Shown here: positions 1 through 11,531 of the stretch, one piece after another | Layout: every line of letters begins with the position of its first letter | How positions within the stretch are numbered: the stretch's first letter is position 1 | Source: Delphinus delphis | Lineage: Eukaryota > Chordata > Mammalia > Artiodactyla > Delphinidae | DNA: 64,000 bases | Direction of reading: 5' to 3' | Assembly: GCF_949987515.2 (NCBI RefSeq) | Contig: NC_082694.2 | Coordinates: forward strand, 73,344,080 to 73,408,079 | The notes under the pieces: generated by a model | What the model was told of the DNA's origin: nothing | The model's database searches: none | The model's input: the letters and a program-made list of their open reading frames with translations, nothing else | Translations under genes and position numbers: made by a program

Positions 1-925
1 TATTTCTTGTTTCTTGAGGTAGGATTGTATTGTTTTTAACTTCCCTCTTAGAACTGCTTTTGCTGCATCCCACAGGTTTTGTTCCATCGTGTTTTCATTG
101 TCATTTGTTTCCAGGTATTTTTGATTTCCTCTTTGATTTCTTCAGTTATCTCTTGGTTATTTTATAGTGTATTGTTTAGCCTCCATGTGTTTGTATTTTT
201 TACAGATATTTTCCTGTAATTGATATCTAGTCTCATAGCATTGTGGTTGGAAAAGATAGCTCATATGATTTCAATTTTCTTAAATTTACCAAGGCTTCAT
301 TTGTGACCCAAGATATGATCTACCCTGGAGAATGTTCCATGAGCACTTGAGAAGAATGTGTATTCTGTTGTTTTTGCATGGACTGTCTTATAAATATCAA
401 TTAAGTCCATCTTGTTTAATGTATCATTTAAAGCTTGTGTTTCCTTATTTATTTTCATTTTGGATGATCTGTCCATTGGTGAAAGTGAGGTGTTAAAGTC
501 CCCTACTATGATTGTGTTACTGTAAATTTCCCCTTTTATGGCTGTTAGCATTTACCTTATGTATTGAGGTACTCCTATGTTGGGTGCATAAATATTTACA
601 GTTGTTATATCTTCTTCTTGGATTGATCCCTTGATCATTATGTAGTGTCCTTCTTTGTCTCTTGTAATAGTCTTTATTTTAAAGTCTATTTTGTCTGATA
701 TGGGAATTGCTACTCCGTTTTTTGATTTCCATTTGTATGGAATATCTTTTTCCATCCCCTGACTTTCAGTCTGTATGTGTCCCTAGGTCTGAAGTTGGTC
801 TCTTGTAGACAGCGTATATATGGGTCTTGTTTTTGTATCTGTTCAGCCAGTCTATGTCTTTTGGTTGTAGCATTTAATCCATTTACATTTAAAGTTGTTA
901 TTGATAGGTGTGTTCCTATTACCAT
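1..925 (-). pseudogene. L1 ORF2 remnant, endonuclease domain
   Basis: ORF2p carries an AP-type endonuclease followed by reverse transcriptase; only the endonuclease part and a little linker lie in the window. The start at 925 is followed by a typical N-terminus (phrase TTLNVNGLNA). Endonuclease landmarks are NIYAPN, VGDFN and SRVDHILG (catalytic Asp/His region). Damage: a net 4-nt loss near 715-720 shifts frame; there is a TAA at 552-554 where Gln is expected and a TGA at 297-299 where Ser is expected. The reverse transcriptase domain, if present, lies beyond the left edge. Confidence 0.9.
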
Positions 926-983
926 TTTTTAAATTGTTTTGGGTTTGCTATTGTAGGTCTCTTCCTTCTCTTATGCTTCCTGC

Positions 984-1877
984 CTAAAGACGTTCCTTTA
1001 GCATTTGTTGTAAGCCTGGTTTCGTAGTGCTGAATTCTCTTGGCTTTTGCTTGTCTGTAGAGGTTTTAATTTCTCCATCGAATCTGAATGAGATCCTTGC
1101 CAGGTAGAGTAATATTAGTTGTAGGTTTTTCCCTTTCATCACTTTAAGTATGTCCTGCCACTCCCTTCTGGCTTGCAGAGTTACTGCTGAAAGATTAGCT
1201 GTTAACATTATGGGGATTCCCTTGTATTATGTTAGTTGTTGCTTTTCCCTTGCTGTTTTAAATATATTTTCTTTGTATTTAATCTTTGATAGTTTGATTA
1301 ATATGTGTCTTGGCATGTTTCTGCTTGGATTTATCCTGTATTGGACTCTCTGTACTTCGTGGACTTGATTGACTATTTCCTTTCCCATATTAGGGATGTT
1401 TTCAACTATAATCTATTCAAATATTTTCTAAGTCCGTTTCCTTTTCTCTTCTTCTTCTGGGACTCCTATAATTCGAATGTTGGTGCATTTAATGTTGTCC
1501 CAGAGGTCTGTGAGACTGTCCTCTATTCTTTTCATTCTTTTTTCTTTATTCAGCTATGTGGTAGTTATTTCCACTATTTTATCTTCTTGGTCACTTATCC
1601 GTTCTTCTGCCTCAGTTATTCTGCTACTGATTCCTTCTAGAGAATTTTAAATTTCATTTATTGTGTTGTTCGTCATCATTTGTTTGCTCTTTAGTTCTTC
1701 TAGGTCGTTGTTAAACATTTCTTGTATTTTCTCCATTCTATTTCCAAGATTTTGGATCATCTTTACTATTATTACTCTGAATTCTTTTTCAGGTAGACTG
1801 TCTATTTCCTCTTCATTTATTAGGTCTGGTGGGTTTTTGCGTTGCTCCTTCATCTGCTGTGTTTCTCTGTCTTCTCA
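984..1877 (-). pseudogene. L1 ORF1 (RNA-binding chaperone) remnant
   Basis: ORF1p is the trimeric RNA-binding protein of the L1 ribonucleoprotein. The N-terminal coiled-coil part is readable from 1853 (phrases LPEKEFR and FNNDLEELKSKQ). The C-terminal domain is readable from 1208 to the stop at 984 (phrases LQARREWQDILKVMKGKN and ISFRFDGEIK). In-frame stops are visible at 1875-1877 (TGA) and 1647-1649 (TAA, where the family has Lys). The stretch between about 1646 and 1209 carries further lesions. Both readable ends lie in the same frame. The true start codon is uncertain. It cannot encode a working protein. Confidence 0.88.
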
Positions 1878-1879
1878 TT

Positions 1880-3490
1880 TTGCTTCACTTACTGTGTTTG
1901 GGGTCTCCTTTTCGCAGGCTGCAGGTTCGTAGTTCCCATTGTTTTTGGTGTCTTCCCCCAGTGGCTAAGGTTGCTTCAGTGGTTTGTGTAGGCTTCCTGG
2001 TGGAGGGGACTGGTGCCTGTGTTCTGGTGGATGAGGCTGGATCTTGTCTTTCTGGTGGGCAGGACTGCATCTGGTGGTGTGTTTTGGGGTGTCTGTGACC
2101 TTATTATGATTTTAGGCAGCCTCTCTGCTAATGGGTGGGATTGTGTTCCTGTATTGTTAGTTGTTTGGCATATGGTGTCCAGCACTGTAGCTTGTTGAAT
2201 AGTGCTGGGTCTTAGTGTTGAGTTGGAGAGCTGTGGGAGATATTTGTCTATTTGATATTACATGGAGCTGGGAGGTGTCTGGTGGACCAATGTCCTGACA
2301 AGGCTCTCCCTTCTCAGCAGCAAAGGTCTGACACCCGGCCGGAGCACCAAGACCCTGTCAGCCACATGGCTCAGAAGCAAAGGGAGAACAAAAGAAAGAA
2401 AGAAAGAAAAGCTTTGTTCGAACAGCTCCTGGGGCTCAGCTTTGGATTTGGCCCTGCCTCTGCTTGTAGGTTGCCTGAGAGCCTGTGTTCCTGCCCAGAT
2501 AGGATAGGGTAGGGTTAAAGTAGCAGCTAATTAGGGGACTCTGGGTCACTCAGGCCGGGGGGGTGGGGGGGGAGGCGTACAGAATGCAGGGCAAGCCTGG
2601 GGCGGCAGAGGCCGGTGTGATGTTGTGAGATTATAATAGCCTGAGGACTGACGTGTGTTGTCCCGGGGAAGTTGTCCCTGGATCACAGGACCCTGGCCGT
2701 GGCGGGCTGCACAGGCTCCCGAGGGGGGAGGTGTGGATAATGACCTGTGCTTGCACATGGGCTTCTTGGTGGCTACAGCAGCAGCCTTAGCGTTTCATGC
2801 CCATCTCTGGTGTCCACACTGATAGCAGCGGTGCACGCCTGTCTCTGGAGCTCATTTAGGTGGTGCTCTGAATCCCCTCTCCTCTCGCACCCCGAAACAA
2901 TGGTCTCTGCCTCTTAGGCAGGTCCAGACTTTTTCCCCCGACTCTTTCCTGGCTAGCTGTGGCGCACTAGCCCCCTTCAGGCTATGTTCACGCAGCCAAC
3001 CCCAGTCCTCTCCCTGTGATCTGACCTCCGAAGCCAGAGCCTCAGCTTCCAGCCCTCACCTGCCCCGGCGGGTGAGCAGACAAGCCTCTCGGGCTCGTGA
3101 GTGCTGGTTGGCACCGCTCCTCTGTGCGGGAATCTCTCCACTTTGCCCTCCGCGCCCCTGTTGCTGTGCTCTCCTCCCTGGCTCCGAAGCTTCCCCGTGG
3201 CCACACCCGGTCTCCGCCAGTGAAGGGGCTTCCTAGTGTGTGGAAACTTTTCCTCCTTCACAGCTCCCTCCCAGAGGTGAAGGTCCCGTCCCTATCCTTT
3301 TGTCTCTGTTTTTCTTTTGCCCTACCCAGATACGTGGAGACTTTCTTGCCTTTTGGGAAGTCTGAGGTCTTCTGCCAGCATTCAGTAGGTGTTCTGTAAG
3401 AGTTTTTCCACATGTAGATATATTTCTGATGTATTTGTGGGGAAGGAAGGTGATCTCCACGTCTTACTCCTCCGCCATCTTGAAGGTCTC
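1880..3490 (-). promoter_or_regulatory. L1 5'UTR / internal promoter region
   Basis: This is about 1.6 kb upstream of the ORF1 remnant on the minus strand. The part from 2530 to 3480 is clearly more GC- and CpG-rich than the AT-rich surroundings, as expected for an L1 5'UTR. The first bases (3470-3488 on the minus strand) include AAGATGGCGG, the YY1-type motif that in known L1s positions transcription start. Whether this old copy still has promoter activity is not visible. The plus-strand frames across it have no recognisable product. Confidence 0.7.
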
Positions 3491-3492
3491 CT

Positions 3493-4055
3493 CTACACTG
3501 CCTTTTAATGGTGTAACAGATTTTTAATAATTGTATGCCTGCCCTGTCTCTCCCTCTGAGATTTCTCCAACATTTTGAAATATGAGTTAAATTAACAGGC
3601 TTGAAATGATACAGCGTGTCATGATTGATATTAAAACCCAAGGATGGACATTACAGCCTGCGGCAGGAATGAGGCTTAGTCCACATGATGGTTGCAGACT
3701 GGAACATGTTAGAAATTGTCACAGTCATTAACACATTCCAGCCTCAGGGAAAGAAGTTTCTGTGCAAAATCTGTTCAGGCCTCCCTCCCTGCATCTGCCC
3801 TGGGCAAAACCCTGTGGTCCTCAGGTATGTAAGGGATCAGGGCAGTCCAAGAGCAGGTGCCTCTGCTTGTGGGTTCCTGAGCCTGATTTCTTCCTTTTCA
3901 CGGCCCACAGAGGAGCCTAATCTCAGTTAGGGAAAATGAGTTTCACAGTGAGAAACAATACTGCCAGGCCTTCCCAAGAGGATTCAGTCTCCTTGTGTCA
4001 GGGTTTACTTTGCTTGCCAAGTCCTTGCCTGTGATGCAAGGGTAGATGGGGGCAG
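3493..4055. other. single-copy-looking non-coding DNA
   Basis: Right flank of the L1 insertion. The longest frame here (3685-3930, plus) has no recognisable domain and no splice or promoter context. I see no repeat family I can name. Confidence 0.5.
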
Positions 4056-4411
4056 GAGGGTTGGGGATAAAGCAACGAACAGGTATAGTCTCTTTCCTCA
4101 GTGAGTTCAAAAGATACTAGGGAAACAAAATGAGTCATATAAAAATAGTCCACAACTGAGTTTCCAAGTGAGTGTTTCTGTAAGTCAAGGGCATGAGTGC
4201 TTAGAGAAGTGAGAACTCCCTATGGACCCAAGGCACCAAGGAATGCTTCCTGGAGGAGGTGAGGACCTGAAAAACATGTGGAGTGTATGTGGCTGGTTAG
4301 GGAAAATCCCTTTAGGTTAGCTCAAGTGGCTGGCAGGAGAAGAACCTGGGTGAGAGTTAGGGGATGGCAAGGGAAGAAGCTGTGAGATAATTTAGAGCCT
4401 CCAAAAAGCCT
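4056..4411 (-). mobile_element. L2 LINE fragment (3' region)
   Basis: The plus strand shows the antisense L2 signature: 'gataaagcaacgaacaggt', then 'gaatgcttcctggaggagg' and 'aggaccTGAAaaacatg', in the order expected for the L2 3' region in reverse. It is strongly diverged, consistent with an ancient mammalian repeat. The boundaries are approximate. Confidence 0.6.
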
Positions 4412-6045
4412 ATTAAGTCTCTGGATCCCGTTCCATTTTGTCAGGCTGTTGATTGTTGTAATCATAATCATTATCAATAAAACAGGTACAGTCTGGTGGA
4501 CAGGGATTAGAATTTGTATTCAGAGGGACTGGTTAAGTCCTAACACCATCAATTCAACACTGATTAATGCTCAGTAACGAACGGGATTCAGTTTCCTTGC
4601 CTTTATGAGTAGAATTACTCCAGAAAATTGAGAATCAGTTGAAATACTTGTCATGAATTCTTTGTGAAGGATGAAATAAGGTATGTATGCTCTCTTCTCA
4701 TCATTGGCATCATCTTGATTATGTTACATGAGTCGTTGCCTTCCAGAAGCTTCTCATTTAAACTTGAGACAGCTGATAACCCAATGAAGCAAATAAAAAA
4801 TATATATATGGAGGGTCAAATATCAGCTAGCATAAAGCCAGATTGAATTGATAACAGCTCATTTTTCGCAGAGCATGGGAAGGCTTTTTGCCTGTGGTAT
4901 AGTTTCTAAGCAGTTTTTGTGTTCTCTACAACCATACCTTCATCTGCCCTTATGGCTTTTCTTGGAACTCTGCTCATAGGAAAATGGGGGTCTGTGGCCC
5001 ACCTCTGCATGTCCTATGGAAAGCAGGCTATAGTTAAGGTGTCCATACCATCTAAACAGGGACTTTTTGAGAGTGAATGGGAGTACTAATAACCAGGATT
5101 GTTCCAGGAAAACTGGCATATTTGGTCACCCTACTATATTCCCATTGCTTTGATGGGTACAGTAACCTCAGAGGCTTTGAGATGCACCCCCAAATTACAG
5201 AAGATTGTGGCCACTGAATATTTGCCATAGGTCATATCTACCAGTGTTCTGGCTTCGCTGAGCCCATCTGTGGGCAGAGGGAAAGCACATGGAATGTTCC
5301 AGGATAAGGGATATAATTGTGTCTCTCTCTATGTGTCCTTCATAACCAGGTAAAGAGCCAGGGACCTCTAAGATAATGCTCTGGGTGGTTTGTATTTTCA
5401 GCCTCTATGACATTTGGGTGCTGATTCCTGTATGAACTTTGTGCTGTATAAAGACACACATCTTTTGCATCTAAACTGCCTTTCAATCTTGTAAATTATC
5501 ATATTCATTTTTACCTCTCCACTCTCTTCATGAAATCTTTGGGTGAGGTAAGAAACGAAGGTGAATTTTTTTTCCCATTTAAAAGTGGAGGCTCAGGTTT
5601 CAAGTTCACACATTTGGGGTTCAAACTCTTTTTAGCAGTTGGGCCTCTCAAATGACATCCCCCCCCTTGAAGACTTCCTAGTCTGTAGCAGTAGCCCCTT
5701 TTTTTTTGTAAATTCATTACACATTGGGTATATCTTCCTTTTGTCACTTAAAATTTTGTTTGTTATGAATTCTCCTGGACAATTAATCTCTAAAAGGCAG
5801 AGACCTTCTGTAAATTAGATCATACTAACTCACTCTGCCTACCTACTCCAGTATACTGTATTTGTTTGATGAGTATGTGTTGATGGGCATTGTGACCATG
5901 ATTGCTTTAGTCTCACTGCTATGATACTGCTCCAAGCTTTGAAGATGTAGATTTAGATAGAAAGGGTTTCCAAATGTTGATCCTGTCATTGAATCAACAA
6001 CTAGCTAAAACTCACAAGAGTGGATGGATGTGTAGATCCTTCTAT
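4412..6045. other. non-coding DNA, mostly unclassified
   Basis: AT-rich sequence with no supported gene. A weak L2 3'-end resemblance lies at about 5766-5890 ('aggcagagacctt' followed by a degenerate tail). Short homopolymers occur at 5660 (C-run) and 5700 (T-run). The minus frame at 5511-5747 has no recognisable features. Confidence 0.45.
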
Positions 6046-6115
6046 TATAATGCTGAGAAAGCCCTGGCATTCAGGACATACTTAATCAAGGTCTGTTGAA
6101 TGACTGAATGGATAA
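6046..6115 (+). mobile_element. L2 LINE 3' terminus, short
   Basis: The segment 'ccctggcattcaggacat' followed by 'gtctgttgaatgactgaatgg' resembles the L2 terminal sequence (a 'cctggcacatagtagg' block followed by tandem 'tgaatgaa'). It is short and diverged. Confidence 0.45.
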
Positions 6116-6758
6116 ATTCTGTGGCAAGAGAAGAGAAATGAAGTGCAGTGCAGTTTAAAGCCATCTCCACTGCCCCTCCTTAGTGGGGGTGAGTTTTTAA
6201 GACTAGGAAGGGTGATGACTTATCAGGGATGATGGGAAAAGGTAAAACCAGGTGACAAATGAGGCTTCCTCCAGACATGAAAATATATGGTTTAAGTACT
6301 GTTTTAATTTACTTTTTTAAATTTATGCCTTTTAAAACTGTCTTGTGAATACAGTTAAAGTAACCTGACTCAGAGACATTTATCCAAAAATTTTACATTT
6401 ACAGTAACTTTCAGTATTGTCTAATTACTTACATTTATCCTGCCAAACCATTTATCACCTAACAATGATAAAGGAGGACTGATAGAAGAAAGGAACATTT
6501 TTAATGGAAGCAAGATAGATTTTTTTTTTTTCTGAGAAGACTTTGTTTTTCCCTGTCTTTGTTTTTTTCTATCTTTTTGGTGCAGGGCAGGGAGGCGGTT
6601 GGTGGGAGAGGTATAATCTTTTGATACTGCAAATAAGCTATTCCAGATAATTTGTGTATCAATGACAAATATAGGAAAACTATCCTATGTTATCAAAATT
6701 TGACATGCTAGATAGGAGAAAAGATATATTATTTACTTCTTTCTGTTTTGCTCTTGTT
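6116..6758. other. unclassified AT-rich DNA
   Basis: No coding or repeat feature is recognised, apart from T-runs near 6519 and 6560. Confidence 0.45.
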
Positions 6759-7002
6759 AAAAATTATTGTGACTGGGCTTCCCTGGTGGCGCAGTGGTTG
6801 AGAGTCCGCCTGCCGATGTAGGGGACACGGGTTCGTGCCCCGGTCCGGGAAGATCCCACATGCCGCTCCGCGGCTGGGCCCGTGAGCCATGGCCGCTGAG
6901 CCTGCGCGTCCGGAGCCTGTGCTCCGCAATGGGAGAGGCCGCAACAGTGAGAGGCCCGCGTACCGCAAAAAAAAAAAAAAAAAAAAAAAAATTATTGTGA
7001 CT
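6759..7002 (+). mobile_element. CHR-1 SINE with perfect 16-bp TSD
   Basis: A tRNA-derived SINE body (6775-6966) ends in a poly-A tail of about 24 bases. The TSD aaaaattattgtgact occurs at 6759-6774 and again at 6987-7002, identical. The RNA polymerase III internal promoter is intact-looking: A box tggcgcagtgg at 6787-6797 and B box ggttcgtgcc at 6830-6839. The body differs from the other copies by a 7-bp inversion (gctccgc at 6865-6871 instead of gcggagc). A perfect TSD and long pure tail mark this as a young insertion. Confidence 0.95.
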
Positions 7003-7934
7003 AATCTCAAAATCTGAGGACTTGTTTTCTTAAAATGGAAAAATTAACACAATTATTGGAATGAGAGAGAAAAGAGAATCATGATGTAATGTCTGACTAT
7101 TCAAAAACATTCTGCTTCAAGAAGCCTAGAACTGAGATTGGGGGAAATAAATATCTAGCAGCTTCTTTCCAGGTTCACTAAATTTTATACTTAATATTGT
7201 GCCTTTATGTTATTGCTCTTATCCTCATGTTTATTGCATGCCAACATAATCCAATGTTTTTCTTGGATAATCCAGTGGAGAGTCATTAGACTTGAGGTTT
7301 CTGCCTTATTCTTTAGGACTGAAGGTCATGTCAAAATGGGCAAAATCACAAGTACATGAGGACTAATATCTGAAGGCAATATCTCTTATAAACAATTATT
7401 TCCATAGACCTAAGTTAATCAGGTCTGTAAAAGACTAGAACTTTGGATGTATCACGTTGTGAACATGTCAGTGATTCAGAGTGGAGGCTGTAGTGGAGAT
7501 CCTGGGAACATCCTAAGAGCACCAGAAATTTGGACAGGAGCTCGGAGAAGGGAAGAAGAGGTGGAAGGTAGGACAGAGGGTGTTTCTTTTTATCTGGGCC
7601 AAGTCTGTGTCATTCTTCTCCACAAAGTATCACCATCAATTGTAAAAAAGTTCTATCCCCATCAGGGTAGGGTAGAGATTTCTGGAGTCAGGAGGCACTT
7701 AGATTATAACTTCTTACATTTGGCTAAGTCAATATTCACTTATTCAACCTCTTCCCATCATTGAAAAAAGTGCAGAAATATTTGCTTATGTTTGCATTCT
7801 CTTTTACTTGCTTTGTCTTCCTGAGGTACATATTATTACTATACTTATTGTAACTTTAATGGGCTTAAGGAGAAAGAGGAGATACACACAGTGTGTTACT
7901 TAGGACTTCTAATTTTGAATATATTCTACCTAGT
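7003..7934. other. unclassified non-coding DNA
   Basis: Includes a 105-codon plus-strand frame (7447-7764) with no domain, no codon bias that I can judge and no neighbouring exon signals. I regard it as chance. Confidence 0.45.
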
Positions 7935-8030
7935 GTTGATGTAAGGATTAACAAGTAAAAACATTTATCATTGTGTTGGCATGCAGTAAATTCTCAAAAT
8001 GTATTATCATCATCATCATTATTTTTATTC
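7935..8030 (+). mobile_element. MIR SINE, 3' part
   Basis: 'gttgatgtaaggattaac', 'acatttatcattgtgttggcatgcagtaaattctc' (read as two blocks) and a terminal 'atcatcatcatcatta' match the order of the MIR 3' tail. Ancient and diverged. Confidence 0.55.
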
Positions 8031-9013
8031 CTGGTTTAGACCTTCTGTTATATATTCATTTTGTCTCTGATTTCTGCTCTATGACCTTATATATCTGTGC
8101 CCTGACTCTGCAGGTGGTGCTTCTACTAGATTATGATGATTAGCTGTAAATCCTGGCTTACCCTTGAAACTTGTCTTTTGGTTTCCTTCTTTTAAAACAC
8201 TTGACACCAGGCAAGTCTTGTCCCTCACTGACAATTATCCCAGGGTCCTCCAGTCCATACCTGGAACCAGTGTAGTTTCTTCTTGTTTGAGAGTAGATAT
8301 CTATTCCAAAGAAGAAAACAATCCAATACAAAGAAAGATAAAAAGCAAATAAATAGCAATAAAGCCCACAGTGCACACTCTACAAAAAGCATGTACAAAT
8401 TCCAGTGAACATCCAGAGAAGGTTGTGAGTAGCCATATGGAAAATTTATCCCAGAGGAGATAACGTCTTGAAATGCAGGAGTATGTTTTCCCTGAATATT
8501 CTTTTCCTTTAGCCCCATCATCTAATCTTTTTCTAAATCTTCTCACTTCTTTTTCTGACATACTACCCCTTACTATTCCCTTCTCTCTATTACCTTTGTC
8601 CTTCTCCCAGGGCTGACCTTCTTCACATGCCAAAAGCATGATACCATTCTCCAAATGGGATTGCTCGTAATTATTATTCCCTAGCCTAATCCATCCTACA
8701 CACCACCGATAGATTAAGCAACCTTCAATTCTGTTTTGATCATGACACCCTATAATCAGAGAGGTAGAATTCCTTCCAGTACTATTAAACATGAAAGTTA
8801 AAGACTTCTGGTATATTTTTTAACATCCTACCAACTTGAATCCTCTCATTTGCTGCTAAATGTCCATTTCTGTATTCATTTATTAATACCTTTATTAACT
8901 TAGTCAGCTAGTCAATATATGTTTAACAGTTGGCTTCTACTCACAGAACAAGCATTGTAAAAAGACCTTTGGCACTTGAGTTCATGTAACTCCCTTGTTA
9001 TCCCGTTATCCCT
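8031..9013. other. non-coding DNA with an unexplained 163-codon frame
   Basis: The minus-strand frame 8792 to 8301 is 163 codons long with a hydrophobic, aromatic-rich C-terminal stretch (phrase GFIAIYLLFIFLCIGLF). I recognise no family. It overlaps other frames on both strands, and there is no promoter or splice context. Treated as a chance frame. Confidence 0.4.
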
Positions 9014-9075
9014 CTCTCTCTCTCTCTTTGTCTGTATCTCTCTGTATGTGTGTGTGTGTCTGTATCCTTCTCTCG
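9014..9075. repeat. (TC)n / (TG)n microsatellite
   Basis: Alternating TC runs followed by a TG run and more TC. Low-complexity frames read through it on both strands. Confidence 0.85.
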
Positions 9076-9194
9076 CTCTGTCTGTTGTCTGTGCTTCCCA
9101 TCCATCACACACACTGTCCAGACATCCGGAATCTGTACCTAGGTATTTCCCTAGTCCCTGCTGGCACAAAGGTTGTAAGCAGGTGGGTGTGTGA

Positions 9195-9849
9195 AATAAG
9201 TTGAGCCCAAAGATTCATTCCTTATTTTCTCCTAACTGCTTCATGCTTCATAAAATCCAGTCCTATAGGTTATTGATTTTCACAAAACGAAGAAAAACGA
9301 GTGGGAGTGGAGAATTACGATGTTATGTCCTAAATGAATTTTTCACAGAAAAAGAAGAAAAAAACAACAACAGCTATTCTTCATCTTGGGAAGTTGGTCA
9401 GAAATGAGGTTTGGGGTCTGGAATAGGAAAGGCAGGGGTGCATCTGTACCCAGGGGAGAGCAAGCATTGATCTCTTGGGTGATTGCCCTGACTACCTCTG
9501 AAGCTGAGAATTAGGTTCAATATGTTAGTGTTAACATTTAAGTCCTTTCAAATCTCCAGAGGCAGAATCTGCTTTCTCTTTCTCTACCTCATTTATGTTT
9601 AGGTGAAAACAGACTTAACTCTAGCTTCCAGCTTTGCTCTTTATTGATACAGAAGCCTCAGCCTCAGGAAATCCGGAAAAGCTTTGATGAGATGTTTTAA
9701 CTATTATTTCACAAGTAATGTGTTGGAAATAAAGATAAACAAAGCCAAGTCTCTTACCTCTATCACAATTTAATTTTTAGGAAAGACAGCAATAACAGAC
9801 CTATTGCTTTTGCTCATCCTCTATGAAGAAAACTCATCTCAGTAGCATG
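9195..9849. other. unclassified non-coding DNA
   Basis: AT-rich sequence with an A-rich patch near 9350-9370. No repeat family or gene recognised. Confidence 0.45.
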
Positions 9850-9986
9850 GTGTTGCTAAGACTAGTCAAGCATCAGAATCACTTAGGGAGCTTTTATAAA
9901 TGTACATTTGCAGATGCAACTTCAGACCTGCAATCAGAATCTCCAAGGGCGGACCCTGAGAATCTGTATTTTTTAAAAAGCAGACT
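9850..9986 (+). mobile_element. MER5-type hAT-Charlie fragment
   Basis: 'caagcatcagaatcactta', 'gcagatgcaacttcagacc', 'caatcagaatctcc' and 'gagaatctgtattttt' follow the order of the MER5A/B non-autonomous hAT consensus. The TIRs are not clear. Confidence 0.7.
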
Positions 9987-11394
9987 TTTTTTTTTTAAGT
10001 ATTATAGCTAGTTTGCATTAGCTGCTAGATATAATATAAAAGGCCAAAGGCAAAGCAGGTAGGGGCGGGGCACCAAATTCCACAGAGCAAACTGCTCCAG
10101 ATCAAAAATTTAAAGCCGCTCTGGCAAATTCCATGACTATGGGCCCAAGGAGAGAGCATAACAAGAGAAAAGGCACAACTGCAGACTTCTAGCAACTGAA
10201 CGATCTCCTCAAAAAGCATATCTAACAATCTATTGATTAGCATTATGAGATCTAGGGTCAGGGAAGGGGTAAGGAAGAGGTGGAAAATAAGCCTGTGGAA
10301 AAACTTCTCAGTAGCTCTCAGTAGTAGAGGAGGGGATTTTAAGGAGAAAGCATACCTACCGCTATTTCTATCTAAAAAAATATAACCTGTTCACTTAGAA
10401 GAAAATCTGGTGAGGAAGTGAATTGAAACTAGAGGTTCTATAAGCTAAAGGACGTTGATTTGAGCCACACCAAGCTAGTGAATATACAAAGCTAGGATAA
10501 TACACGCTCATGAAGCAAACAATAAATTAGATTTGGCCTGAGGATGTTTGAAACAACAAGGTTATATAGAGACTGATAAATACACCAATTGCGCCCCTCC
10601 AGCCTTCTGCACAGGATGTTCCAGCAATAGCCAGAATCTTTCAGGAAAGAATGATTTCAAGAGAAATAATTAGAAATAAGAAAAGAGGAAACATATGTAT
10701 AAAAACGGTAAACCGTATTTTGGCCAAGTTAAAGAATTCCATGGAAAAAGAAAGAATCACAAGGCACTTATGTGACAATGGATAGGGTAGGAATATCAGG
10801 CTATAGTGAACAAAGGGGTCAAGAGAACAAATTCTCCACCTCCATATCCATGAGAGTAGAAGGGGAATTTATTTATTAATTCATGAATTTATTTAACTAC
10901 TATTGTTACCAAACTCAGGTTCGGCTGCTTGCCGCTCAAGTGACAATAATCAAGAAGCAGGTGTCAGTAGAAAGGAAAGATGTTTTCATCGGAAAACCTG
11001 GCAATCTGGGGAGAAGGTGGACTCATGTCCTGAGACCAACTCTGAAGGTTCTGTTCACCTATGACAATTTTTAAAGGGAAAAGTGGGGGAAAGACAGCTG
11101 ACCTTTCAGATGTTACCTTGCCCATGTGATCTGCCTGCAGGATTGCTAAGGGGGCTGTTGAGGGTAGAGAGCTAGTCATTCTTTAACTACTTAATTCTTC
11201 ATTCTTACTTCTTTTAATCTAGGAATCAACAGGTTAGGCAAGGCACGGTGAGCATTCTGTTGAGCATAAGTCAGAAGTTAGTTTAAGCTGCCTAGTGATC
11301 TCCTTCCTATGATTACGTTCTTTCAAGGTTAGAGGGGAATAAAAATGGGCAAACAGGAAAGGGACAAAAGAGCTGCTTTCCCTGTTAATTGAAT
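9987..11394. other. unclassified non-coding DNA
   Basis: No gene or named repeat is seen. A TATA-like 'atataaaagg' (10033) and a GC-box 'ggggcggggc' (10062) occur close together, but in an order and context that do not suggest a promoter. Confidence 0.4.
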
Positions 11395-11520
11395 ATATAC
11401 TATGCACAAGTCACTGAGGATTTGGGGATATAATGTGTCACAACAGAGACAAGATGCCAGCTCTCATAGAACCTACATTCTAATGGAGGAAAGAAGCAAC
11501 ACAAAAAATAAATGAACAAG
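11395..11520 (-). mobile_element. L2 LINE 3'UTR fragment
   Basis: The plus strand shows the antisense L2 3' region: a 'gaggatttggggatataat' block, then 'ctctcatagaacctacatt' and 'ctaatggagg'. Diverged. Confidence 0.6.
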
Positions 11521-11531
11521 AAAAAGTGCTC

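Larger units (their letters stand above)
1..3490 (-). mobile_element. L1 retrotransposon, 5' half, cut by window edge
   Basis: On the minus strand this reads in order: L1 5'UTR (about 3490 to 1880), ORF1 remnant (to 984), a 58-nt spacer, then the ORF2 endonuclease region running off the left edge. The 5' terminus near 3484-3490 reads CTTCAAGATGGCGGAGGAG, typical of an intact mammalian L1 start with a YY1-like AAGATGG core. Presence of the 5' end means this was a full-length insertion, at least on this side. Both ORFs are broken, so the copy is dead. The 3' end and the TSD lie outside the window, so its full length cannot be judged. Confidence 0.92.

Noticed and set aside
2252..3460. Several 70- to 127-codon frames in GC-rich DNA as a gene with CpG island
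   Set aside because: The region is the L1 5'UTR. Its GC content explains the open frames, and L1 ORF1/ORF2 follow in order on the minus strand.
6776..6850. tRNA gene suggested by A and B boxes
   Set aside because: The Pol III boxes belong to the tRNA-derived head of a SINE with poly-A tail and TSD; there is no cloverleaf that I would call functional.
10030..10075. TATA-like box plus GC box as a promoter
   Set aside because: Elements are in an unusual order, with no downstream exon, CpG enrichment or conserved context. Probably chance.
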